NCBI GenBank assembly: GCA_016869915.1
Contig: VGDA01000162.1
Span: forward strand, 1-7,776
Length of the DNA: 7,776 nucleotides
Direction of reading: 5' to 3'
Source of the DNA: Alphaproteobacteria bacterium
Lineage (GTDB): Bacteria; Pseudomonadota; Alphaproteobacteria; CACIAM-22H2
The notes below the pieces were generated by a model. That model worked only from the letters and a program-made list of their open reading frames with translations. It was not told the origin of the DNA and did not search any database. Shown here piece after piece: positions 1 through 5,857 of the stretch (its first letter is position 1; every line of letters begins with the position of its first letter). Position numbers and translations under genes: made by a program.

Positions 1-99
1 TTCGCGATCGCGATCATGGGCATCCTCATGTACGCGCTCTGCGCCGTCGTGGAGCGCCGCATGACGCGCTGGGCCTTCCGCGGCGAGATGATCGGCTGA
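1..99 (+). CDS. C-terminal end of a probable ABC-transporter inner-membrane permease (partial)
   Basis: Frame 1 is open from the left edge to a TGA at 97-99 and gives 32 residues. They read as a hydrophobic helix (FAIAIMGILMYALCAVV) followed by a short basic, aromatic cytoplasmic tail (ERRMTRWAFRGEMIG). A last membrane helix ending in an E-R-R motif and a tail of about 15 residues is the usual C-terminus of the SsuC/TauC/NrtB type of importer permease (taurine, sulfonate, nitrate or pyrimidine-precursor importers). The 5' part, including the EAA loop that would confirm the family, lies outside the window. The family call therefore rests on the tail pattern alone, and the substrate is unknown. 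Another polytopic membrane protein is possible. Confidence 0.55.
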   Translation, partial: FAIAIMGILMYALCAVVERRMTRWAFRGEMIG

Positions 100-115
100 G
101 GCCCCGCCCGCGGGC

Positions 116-144
116 TTGACCTTTTCCGGAGTGGGGTCTTTCCT
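116..144 (+). promoter_or_regulatory. Weak candidate promoter upstream of the SulP gene
   Basis: A good -35-like hexamer TTGACC (116-121) lies in the 133-bp gap between the permease stop and the SulP reading frame. The -10 candidates are poor: TTTCCT at 139-144 with 17-bp spacing, or TCTTTC at 137-142 with 15-bp spacing. If real, it would start transcription about 20-25 bases before the ATG at 173. The rest of 100-232 holds only the candidate ribosome-binding stretch GGGGGAA just before that ATG and the interrupted N-terminal coding remnant. There is no convincing terminator for the upstream permease. Confidence 0.2.
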
Positions 145-172
145 GCCGGTCCGCAACCGGGGGAACCCCAGC

Positions 173-232
173 ATGCCGTCGCGCTAGCCCGAGCCGGGCT
201 TCGCGGAGCTCTTCACGCCCAAGCTCTCGACC
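173..232 (+). other. Interrupted N-terminal coding segment of the SulP gene (in-frame amber at 185-187)
   Basis: ATG at 173-175 is in the same frame as the SulP gene and is preceded at suitable spacing by the purine run GGGGGAA. Four codons later the frame meets TAG (185-187). After the stop it continues without interruption as PEPGFAELFTPKLSTV into LREGYGLAQLRRDA. The stretch ELFTPKLxTxLREGYG resembles, from memory, the usual start of this SulP subfamily, so these codons look like genuine protein-coding sequence. Between the TAG and 233 there is no ATG, GTG or TTG in frame. The segment is therefore either untranslated, read through, or the product of a nonsense mutation or sequencing error. 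Confidence 0.6.
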
Positions 233-1879
233 GTGCTGCGCGAGGGCTACGGCCTCGCGCAGCTGCGCCGCGACGCGGTCGCGGGCCTGACCGTCGCCAT
301 CGTCGCCCTGCCGCTGTCGATGGCGATCGCCATCGCCTCGGGCGCCAGCCCGGCGCAGGGCCTCGTCACCGCCATCGTCGGCGGCTTCCTCGTCTCCGCG
401 CTCGGCGGCTCGCGCTTCCAGATCGGCGGCCCGGCCGGCGCCTTCATCGTGCTGGTCTCCGCGACCGCCGCGCGCCACGGCATGGACGGCCTTGTCCTCG
501 CGACCTTCCTCTCCGGGCTCATGCTCGCCGCGACCGGCCTGCTGCGCCTCGGCACCTTCATCAAGTTCATCCCCTTCCCGGTGACGATCGGCTTCACCGC
601 CGGCATCGCGGTCATCATCCTCGCGAGCCAGCTGCGCGAGCTGCTGGGCCTCTCGCTGGCGGGGCCGGAGCCAGGCCCGCTCCTCGAGAAGCTGCCCGCG
701 CTGTGGCAGGCGCTGCCCAGCGCCTCGCCCGCGGCGATCGCGCTCGCCACGGGAACGGCGGCGACCATCGTCGCGCTGCGCATCCTGCGGCCGCACTGGC
801 CCGGCATGCTGGTCGCCGTCGCGGGCGCCTCGGCGGCCGCCGCGCTGCTCGGCCTCGACGCGTCGACCATCGGCTCGCGCTTCGGCGGGATCCCGTCGGG
901 CCTGCCCGCGCCGGCGCTGCCGGATCTCTCGCCCGCGCGCATCCTCGCCGTGCTGCCCGACGCGCTCGCCTTCGCGCTGCTCGGCGCGATCGAGTCGCTG
1001 CTGTCGGCCGTGGTCGCGGACGGGATGACCGGCCGGCGACACCGCTCGAACTGCGAGCTCGTCGCGCAGGGCGTCGCCAATCTCGGCACGGCGCTGTTCG
1101 GAGGCTTCTGCGTGACCGGCACGATCGCGCGCACCGCGACCAACGTGCGCGCCGGCGCGCATGGCCCGGTCTCCGGCATGCTGCACGCCGCCTTCCTGCT
1201 ACTGTTCATGCTGGTGGCGGCGCCGCTGGCGTCCTACGTGCCGCTGGCCGCGCTCGCCGGCGTGCTCGTCGTCGTCGCGTGGAACATGGTCGAGCGCTCT
1301 GCCATCGCGGCGCTGTGCCGCTCGGGCTGGGGCGACGCGGCCGTGCTCGCGACGACCTTCCTGCTCACCGTGCTGCGCGACCTCACCGAGGCGATCGTGG
1401 TCGGCTTCGCGCTGGGCTCGGTCCTGTTCATCCACCGCATGTCGCGCGCGACCGGCATCGAGGCGCGCTCGCCGCTGGTCGGCGAGGACGTCCCCGACGC
1501 GCTCGCGCCCGGCGCCGCGCGCGGCGCCGCCGCCGGCGCGGACCCGGAGGTCGTCGTCTACCGCATCACCGGCGCGTTCTTCTTCGGCGCCGCGGCGTCG
1601 ATCGGCTCGGTGCTCGACCGCATCTCCGACGCGCATCGCGCGCTGGTGGTCGACTTCTCCGCCGTGCCCTTCCTCGACTCGACCGGCGCGCATGTCGTCG
1701 AGGGCCTGTCGCGCAAGGCCGCGCGCGCCGGCGTCAGGCTCTTCCTCGCCGGCGCCGACGTCGAGGCGCGCCGCGTGCTGCTGGCCCAGGGGCTGCGCGC
1801 GCCAGAGGTCTCCTATGCCGCGACCGTGGAGGACGCGCTGCGCCAGTACCGCGCGGCGCGCGGCGACAAGCCCCGCTAG
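233..1879 (+). CDS. SulP (SLC26-like) family inorganic anion transporter with C-terminal STAS domain
   Basis: Inner-membrane transporter of the SulP/SLC26 family, whose bacterial members move sulfate, bicarbonate or dicarboxylates, usually with H+ or Na+. The 548-residue product has about a dozen hydrophobic segments between residues 15 and 400. Family features include LPLSMAIAIASG (27-37), GGSRFQIGGPAGAFIVL (58-74), the long motif around VADGMTGRRHRSNCELVAQG (261-280) and TGTIARTATNVRAGAHGP (295-312). A STAS domain follows (about 439-537) with the DSTGA signature at 482-486. The substrate cannot be fixed; sulfate or bicarbonate are the usual guesses. GTG at 233 is the first usable start after the in-frame TAG at 185, but it has no good ribosome-binding site and trims about 15 conserved residues, so the gene may be damaged or mis-sequenced at its 5' end. 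Its TAG stop (1877-1879) overlaps the convergent neighbour's TAG (1878-1876). Confidence 0.9.
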   Translation: MLREGYGLAQLRRDAVAGLTVAIVALPLSMAIAIASGASPAQGLVTAIVGGFLVSALGGSRFQIGGPAGAFIVLVSATAARHGMDGLVLATFLSGLMLAATGLLRLGTFIKFIPFPVTIGFTAGIAVIILASQLRELLGLSLAGPEPGPLLEKLPALWQALPSASPAAIALATGTAATIVALRILRPHWPGMLVAVAGASAAAALLGLDASTIGSRFGGIPSGLPAPALPDLSPARILAVLPDALAFALLGAIESLLSAVVADGMTGRRHRSNCELVAQGVANLGTALFGGFCVTGTIARTATNVRAGAHGPVSGMLHAAFLLLFMLVAAPLASYVPLAALAGVLVVVAWNMVERSAIAALCRSGWGDAAVLATTFLLTVLRDLTEAIVVGFALGSVLFIHRMSRATGIEARSPLVGEDVPDALAPGAARGAAAGADPEVVVYRITGAFFFGAAASIGSVLDRISDAHRALVVDFSAVPFLDSTGAHVVEGLSRKAARAGVRLFLAGADVEARRVLLAQGLRAPEVSYAATVEDALRQYRAARGDKPR

Positions 1880-2901
1880 CCGTCGAACTCCGCGGCGAGG
1901 CGCGCGAGCGCGGGGTCGGGCGCGGCGTAGCTGACGATCGCGACATCGAGGCCGAGGCCGCGCGCGAGGCCGAGCGCGCGGCGCATCGCCGCGAGGATCC
2001 AGGCGAGGTCGTTGCCGAACGCGCCGCCGCCGAGGCTTGTCAGCAGCACGCGCCGCGAGCCGCCGGCCGCGGCGGACAGCGCGGCGGCGAGCAGCGTCGC
2101 CTCGTAGGCCGCCTCGAGGACGAGGGTCGCGAAGCCGCGCCATGCCGACGCGGGATGCGCGCCATAGGCGACGGGAAGCGCGGAGCAGAAGGCCTGGCTG
2201 ACCACCGGCCGGTCCGGGCCGGGATGGTCCGTCACCTCGACGTCGTGGTGCAGCCCGATCGCGAGCCGCGCGCGCAGCGCGTCGATGCCCGCCTCGTCGA
2301 GTCCGCGCAGCAGCGTCGAGATCGCGGCCAGGCCGTCGCGCGTGCACAGCGCGTAGCCGTTGCGCATCTCCCAGAGCCGCGCCCGCTCCATGCCGGTCGC
2401 CGCGGCGAGCGCCGCGCCGAGCCCGGCGAGCACGTCGACTTGGCGCGTCGCGGTCTGGCCGCGATCGCCATCGAGCGGCACGAGGTAGTTGCGGAAGATC
2501 GTCGCCGCGCCCGCCGCGATGGCGCAGGCCGGGCCCTGGGTGCGGTCATGCGCGTAGCGCGCGACCCCGTCCTCCGGCGTCACGTCGGGCCCCACCATCT
2601 CGAGCAGGTTGCACTGCGAGGCGACCTGGAACAGCGCGCCCGCGTTCGCCGGCGCGCGGTGCAGGGCGCGCGCGTCGCCACGCAGGATCGCCACGCGCGT
2701 GGCGCCGCGCGGCGCGGTCGTCGCGGCGGCGAGGCGCGCGCGCAGCTCGCCCAAGGTCGGCATCTCCAGCCGGCCCGCTCCATGGCTCGCGCCGTTGGCG
2801 CGCGAGACCAGGCGTTCGCCGCGCATCTCCAGGAGCGCCCGCGTCTCCTTCCAGCCGCGTTCGCGGAAGCCGACGAGCGTCTCGAACCAGTCCATGTCCA
2901 T
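1876..2901 (-). CDS. Macro-domain/PARG-like protein of unknown function
   Basis: The 341-residue product begins MDMDWFETLVGF. It resembles, from memory, a widespread but uncharacterised bacterial family described as macro-domain-like. Diagnostic stretches are FQVASQCNLLEMVGPDVTPE (91-110), RTQGPACAIAAGA (120-132), QAFCSALPVAY (236-246) and the glycine loop LGGGAFGND (290-298). GGGAFGN is typical of the ADP-ribose-binding loop in macro and PARG folds. No signal peptide or membrane helix is seen, so it is probably cytoplasmic. An ADP-ribose or nucleotide ligand is inference; no activity can be assigned. Start: ATG at 2901 has GAGGG 7 bases upstream. ATG 2895 (GAGG, 6-base gap) and ATG 2907 (ATGA overlap with the lysR stop, but poorly spaced site) are alternatives. 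It is coupled to the LysR gene and very likely co-transcribed with it. Confidence 0.82.
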   Translation of the reverse strand: MDMDWFETLVGFRERGWKETRALLEMRGERLVSRANGASHGAGRLEMPTLGELRARLAAATTAPRGATRVAILRGDARALHRAPANAGALFQVASQCNLLEMVGPDVTPEDGVARYAHDRTQGPACAIAAGAATIFRNYLVPLDGDRGQTATRQVDVLAGLGAALAAATGMERARLWEMRNGYALCTRDGLAAISTLLRGLDEAGIDALRARLAIGLHHDVEVTDHPGPDRPVVSQAFCSALPVAYGAHPASAWRGFATLVLEAAYEATLLAAALSAAAGGSRRVLLTSLGGGAFGNDLAWILAAMRRALGLARGLGLDVAIVSYAAPDPALARLAAEFDG

Positions 2902-2903
2902 CC

Positions 2904-3848
2904 TCATGCCCTCGCGATGCGCGGCGCGCGCGCCGCCGCGAGGCCCGCGTCCCATTCCGGGTTCTCGCCGAATCGCGGGACCAGGAAGTCGATGAAGCTG
3001 CGCACCTTCGCGGAGAGATGCCGGCCCTGCGGCCGCACGGCGTGTATGGCGATCGGCGGTGCCTCGTGGCGCGGCAGGACGCGGCGCAGCCGGCCCGCGG
3101 CGAGGTCGGCGCCGACGATGAAGCTCGGCAGCACGACGATGCCCGCGCCATGCAGCGCGGCGACGCGCAGCGCGTCGCCATTGTTCGCGTGGAGCCGCCC
3201 GCGCACGTGCACGGTGGCGTCGTCACCGCCCGGCCCCACGAAGCGCCATGCGTCGCGCGCGGGGGCGTAGGTGTAGCCAAGGCATTCGTGGCCCGCGAGG
3301 TCCGCCGGCGTCCGCGGCGCGCCCGCGCGGCGCAGGTAGGACGGCGCGGCGCAGGCGACGAGGCGGCAGGGCGCCAGGCGGCGCGCGATCAGCGAGCTCG
3401 GCGCCAGGCGGCCGATGCGGATGGCGAGGTCGTGGCCTTCCTCTACGAGGTCGACCACGCGGTCGTTGAGGGCGAGCTCGATCGAGACCTGCGGGTGCGC
3501 CGCCATGTATTCCGCCACGGCGGCGGCGACGTGCAGCGAGCCGAAGGAGACTGGCGCGCTGACGCGCAGCCGGCCCGATGGCCTGGCCTGCAGCACCCCG
3601 ACGGCGCTGTCGGCCTCCGCGAGCTCCGCGAGGATCGCCGCGCAGCGCTCGTGGTAGACGCGGCCCGCCTCGGTCGGCGCGACGCGGCGCGTCGTGCGGT
3701 CGAGCAGTCGCGCGCCCAGATGCGCCTCGAGGTCCTGCACGTGGCGGCTCGCCATCGCGCGCGACATGCCCAGCGCGCGCGCGGCGGCCACGAAGCTGCC
3801 GCGCTCGGCCACCGCAGCGAAGGCGCGCATCGCGACGATCCTGTCCAT
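2904..3848 (-). CDS. LysR-type transcriptional regulator
   Basis: DNA-binding regulator of 314 residues, the normal LysR length. Residues 1-60 form the winged helix-turn-helix (FAAVAERGSFVAAARALGMS, then RAMASRHVQDLEAHLGARLL and DRTTRRVAPTEAG). A linker helix and an effector-binding domain follow (about 90-295), with LRVSAPVSFGSLHVA at its start and GDALRVAALHGAGIVVLPSF later. The pattern is that of the CrgA/DmlR-like branch, which commonly regulates divergent oxidoreductase genes; the effector is unknown. ATG at 3848 is supported by GGAGG seven bases upstream. The stop (2906-2904) overlaps an ATG of the macro-like gene as ATGA. Placement opposite the mini-ORF/pirin unit across a 150-bp shared control region suggests that it regulates that unit and itself. 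Confidence 0.95.
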   Translation of the reverse strand: MDRIVAMRAFAAVAERGSFVAAARALGMSRAMASRHVQDLEAHLGARLLDRTTRRVAPTEAGRVYHERCAAILAELAEADSAVGVLQARPSGRLRVSAPVSFGSLHVAAAVAEYMAAHPQVSIELALNDRVVDLVEEGHDLAIRIGRLAPSSLIARRLAPCRLVACAAPSYLRRAGAPRTPADLAGHECLGYTYAPARDAWRFVGPGGDDATVHVRGRLHANNGDALRVAALHGAGIVVLPSFIVGADLAAGRLRRVLPRHEAPPIAIHAVRPQGRHLSAKVRSFIDFLVPRFGENPEWDAGLAAARAPRIARA

Positions 3849-3874
3849 CCCCTGGCCTCCCTGTCGACGTTGCG

Positions 3875-3903
3875 GCGTAGCAGCAGCCGCGGCGATTGGT
3901 CAA
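3875..3903 (-). promoter_or_regulatory. Candidate sigma-70 promoter of the lysR / macro-like operon
   Basis: Read on the - strand: -35 TTGACC (3903-3898), 17-bp spacer, -10 CTACGC (3880-3875). This predicts a start near 3868, about 20 bases before the lysR ATG, with the GGAGG ribosome-binding site inside that leader. The -35 is strong and the -10 mediocre. It sits next to the inverted repeat at 3908-3926, so autorepression by the regulator is plausible. Confidence 0.4.
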
Positions 3904-3907
3904 CATC

Positions 3908-3926
3908 GTGCAACAATTCGTTGCGC
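3908..3926. promoter_or_regulatory. Inverted repeat, candidate LysR-type operator
   Basis: GTGCAAC (3908-3914), a 5-bp AT-rich spacer AATTC, then GTTGCGC (3920-3926): 7-bp arms with one mismatch, and a perfect 5-bp core GCAAC/GTTGC. It lies in the only AT-enriched stretch of the divergent region. Its centre is about 55 bases upstream of the predicted start of the pirin-side unit, close to where LysR proteins normally place their recognition site. It is also just upstream of the lysR -35. Assignment is by position and symmetry only. Confidence 0.45.
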
Positions 3927-3936
3927 ATCCGCCGGA

Positions 3937-3965
3937 TTGGATACGCGCGCGGACATGGCTAGATT
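3937..3965 (+). promoter_or_regulatory. Candidate promoter of the mini-ORF / pirin unit
   Basis: -35 TTGGAT (3937-3942), 17-bp spacer, -10 TAGATT (3960-3965). This would give a start near 3972 and a leader of about 30 bases before the ATG at 4002. Both hexamers are imperfect, as expected for a promoter that depends on a LysR activator bound at the inverted repeat just upstream. Confidence 0.4.
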
Positions 3966-4001
3966 CACCGCCCGCACGGACAGAGCCCCAGGAGCACGCC
4001 C

Positions 4002-4076
4002 ATGGCCACCACTATCCTCCAAGTCGATTCGAGCCCAGGCGGAGAGGCCGCGGCGGCCCGGCGGGGGCGGGGATGA
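4002..4076 (+). pseudogene. Azoreductase N-terminal remnant, or 24-codon leader ORF coupled to pirin
   Basis: A 24-codon frame has a textbook ribosome-binding site (AGGAG, seven bases before ATG 4002). It begins MATTILQVDSSPGGEA, then AAARRGRG and TGA at 4074-4076. The opening beta-strand followed by D-S-S-P-x-G matches the N-terminus of FMN-dependent NADH-azoreductases (AzoR/flavodoxin-like quinone reductases, normally about 200 residues), where this loop binds the FMN phosphate. Everything after about residue 20 is missing, and the frame runs straight into the pirin start as ATGA. I infer that most of an azoR gene was deleted, leaving its promoter and start. The remnant may still act as a translated leader that delivers ribosomes to pirin. 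It is too short to be an enzyme. Confidence 0.6.
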
Positions 4077-4789
4077 TCGAGGCGCGTCCCTTCGCCGGCC
4101 TCGGCGGCGCGGACCATGGCTGGCTGCGCGCGCGTCATCATTTCTCCTTCGCGGGCTACAGCGATCCCGCGCGCATGGGCTGGGGCCGGCTGCGCGTGTG
4201 GAACGACGACGAGATCGCGCCGGGCACCGGCTTCGACCCGCATCCGCATCGCGACATGGAGATCGTGACCTACGTGCGCGAGGGCGCGATCACCCATCGC
4301 GACCATCTCGGCAACGAGGGACGCACGGTTGCGGGCGACGTGCAGGTGATGTCGGCGGGCACGGGCATCGTGCACGCCGAGTACAACCTCGAGCCCGTGG
4401 CGACGCGCATCTTCCAGCTCTGGATCGTCCCCGACCGCCGTGGCGCCGCGCCATCCTGGGGCACGCGCAGCTTCCCGCGCGCGGGGCGCGAGGCGCGCTT
4501 CGAGGTGCTCGCCTCCGGCAGGCCGGGCGACGCCGCCGCGGGTGCGCTGGCGATCAACGCGGACGCAGCGGTGCTGGCGGCGACGCTGCCGGCGGGCGGC
4601 GCGCTGCGCCATGCGCTCGCGCCGGGGTGCATGGCCTATCTCGTGCTGGCGCGCGGCGCGGCGCGCGTGAACGGCGTGGCGCTGGGCGCGCGCGACGGCG
4701 CCGCCATCTCCGGCGAGGAGGCGCTCGCGATCGAGGCCGGCGCCGGCGCCGACGCCGAGCTCGTTCTGGTGGACGTCGCCGCGGCGTGA
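4073..4789 (+). CDS. Pirin family protein (YhhW-like, putative quercetinase-type bicupin)
   Basis: Cytoplasmic bicupin of 238 residues, close to the 231-235 of E. coli YhhW, a metal-dependent quercetin 2,3-dioxygenase. The N-terminal cupin holds RVWNDDEIAPGTGFDPHPHR (41-60), followed by DMEIVTYVREGAITHRD (61-77) and MSAGTGIVHAEYNLEP (93-108). The metal ligands reported for YhhW (His57, His59, His101, Glu103) are present at exactly the same numbers here. The C-terminal cupin (about 145-235) is degenerate, as usual. The physiological substrate of most pirins is unknown; flavonoid dioxygenase activity is possible but inferred. ATG at 4073 overlaps the mini-ORF stop (ATGA) and is preceded by the purine-rich GGGGGCGGGG. 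Control by the divergent LysR protein is likely. Confidence 0.92.
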   Translation: MIEARPFAGLGGADHGWLRARHHFSFAGYSDPARMGWGRLRVWNDDEIAPGTGFDPHPHRDMEIVTYVREGAITHRDHLGNEGRTVAGDVQVMSAGTGIVHAEYNLEPVATRIFQLWIVPDRRGAAPSWGTRSFPRAGREARFEVLASGRPGDAAAGALAINADAAVLAATLPAGGALRHALAPGCMAYLVLARGAARVNGVALGARDGAAISGEEALAIEAGAGADAELVLVDVAAA

Positions 4790-4828
4790 GCCGCGCGCGC
4801 GTCGCGGCGCCGCGCTAGGATCCCGTCC

Positions 4829-5857
4829 ATGAGGATTTGCATCCACGGCGCCGGCGCGATCGGCGGGACGATGGCCGCCCGGCTCGCGCGCGCCGGGCGC
4901 GACGTCGTCGCCGTGGCGCGCGGCGCGCATCTCGAGGCGATGCGCGCGCATGGCCTGCTCTTCCGCGAGCGGCCGGGCGCCGAGCCCGTGCGGGTCGCGC
5001 TGCGCTGCGCCGCGACCGCCGCCGAGGCGGGCCCCTTCGACCTCGTCGTCTGCGCCGCGAAGGCGCATGCGCTGCCCGCGATGGCAGACGACATCGCCGC
5101 CGCGCTGGCGCCCGATGGCGCCGTGGCCTTCGCGGTCAACGGCGTGCCCTGGTGGTTCTTCCACGGCATCGGCGGGCCGCACGAGGGCGCGACCGTCGAG
5201 GCGGTCGATCCCGGCGGCGCCCTCGCGCGTCGGCTGGGCGCGCGCCGCGCGATCGGCGCCGTCGTCTATTTCCTCGCCGAGCTCGAGGCGCCGGGCCTGG
5301 TCGCGCAGCATGGCGCCGGCCGCCTCGTGCTGGGCGAGCCCGATGGCTCGATGTCGCCGCGCCTCGCCGCCGCGGCCGCGGCGCTCGACGCGCCGGGCTG
5401 GACGCTGTCGACGACGCCGCGCATCCGCGACGAGGTCGCGACGAAGTTCATGGGCAACGCGACAAGCAACCCGCTCTGCGCGCTGCTGCGCGTGCCGATC
5501 GGGCGCGTCTTCAACGACCCCGTGCTCGCGGCCTTCGGCGAGAAGCTGATGCGCGAGGCCCGCGACGTCGCCCTGGCGCATGGCCTGCGGATCGCGCAGC
5601 CGGTGGAGCAGCGCCTCGCGCTCTACCGCGACGGGCCGCTCGCCGCCTTCCGCACCTCGACGCTGCTCGACGTCGACCGGGGCAGGGCGCTCGAGGTCGA
5701 TGCGCTGCTGCTCGCCGTCGCCGAGATCGGCCGGCGCGCGGGCGTGCCGACGCCGACCCTAGACCTCGCCTACGCGATGCTGCGCGCGATGGCGGAGGGC
5801 ACCGGCCTCTACCCGGGCGCGCCGGCCGGCGCCGCGAGCGCAGCGGGAGCCGCATGA
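4829..5857 (+). CDS. Ketopantoate reductase (ApbA/PanE) family NADP-dependent dehydrogenase
   Basis: The 342-residue product fits the ApbA/PanE family, whose founder reduces 2-dehydropantoate to pantoate with NADPH. The N-terminal Rossmann loop GAGAIGG is at 7-13. Family positions follow: K78 (CAAKAH), N104 (AVNGVPWWFF), the catalytic-lysine block K206-x3-N210-x3-N214 (TKFMGNATSNPL) and E289 in RTSTLLDVDRGRALEVDALL (275-294, with D291). All key residues seem intact, so it should be active. Many members outside pan operons use other 2-oxo acids, and nothing here points to pantothenate synthesis; I therefore give no symbol. ATG 4829 has AGGA eight bases upstream. It lies 39 bp after pirin with no terminator, and its TGA overlaps the next gene's ATG (ATGA), so the two are translationally coupled. 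Confidence 0.9.
   Translation: MRICIHGAGAIGGTMAARLARAGRDVVAVARGAHLEAMRAHGLLFRERPGAEPVRVALRCAATAAEAGPFDLVVCAAKAHALPAMADDIAAALAPDGAVAFAVNGVPWWFFHGIGGPHEGATVEAVDPGGALARRLGARRAIGAVVYFLAELEAPGLVAQHGAGRLVLGEPDGSMSPRLAAAAAALDAPGWTLSTTPRIRDEVATKFMGNATSNPLCALLRVPIGRVFNDPVLAAFGEKLMREARDVALAHGLRIAQPVEQRLALYRDGPLAAFRTSTLLDVDRGRALEVDALLLAVAEIGRRAGVPTPTLDLAYAMLRAMAEGTGLYPGAPAGAASAAGAA

Noticed and set aside
104..130. Possible rho-independent terminator after the permease end (palindrome GCCCGCGGGC followed by TTGACCTTTT)
   Set aside because: The palindrome leaves only about three base pairs once a loop is formed, and the T-run is short and offset, so it is not convincing.
26..1186. A 386-codon - strand open frame opposite the SulP gene
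   Set aside because: Compositionally biased, no family motifs, and fully opposite a well-supported membrane transporter.
2902..2955. Longer start for the macro-like gene (ATG 2955)
   Set aside because: The 18 extra residues are Arg/Gly-rich, overlap the LysR coding end and lack a good ribosome-binding site, while ATG 2901 and 2895 have one.
703..3270. An 855-codon open frame on the + strand
   Set aside because: It crosses the SulP gene out of frame and runs antisense to the macro-like and LysR genes. Its product is Arg/Ala-rich low-complexity sequence, typical of shadow frames in very GC-rich DNA.
3896..4072. Longer start for the pirin gene in the same frame
   Set aside because: The extension covers the promoter and operator region and lacks pirin similarity. 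With ATG 4073 the metal ligands fall at the same residue numbers as in YhhW.
3965..5581. A 538-codon open frame on the - strand opposite pirin and the PanE-like gene
   Set aside because: The translation is Arg/Gly/Ala-rich with no recognisable domain, while the + strand genes have clear family motifs; it is an antisense shadow.
4837..5853. Upstream extension of the cyclodeaminase frame (open back to 4837, giving 679 residues)
   Set aside because: The extra part is Arg-rich nonsense overlapping the PanE-like gene in another frame. The family-typical N-terminus and ATGA coupling place the start at 5854 or 5857, so this is not a fusion protein.
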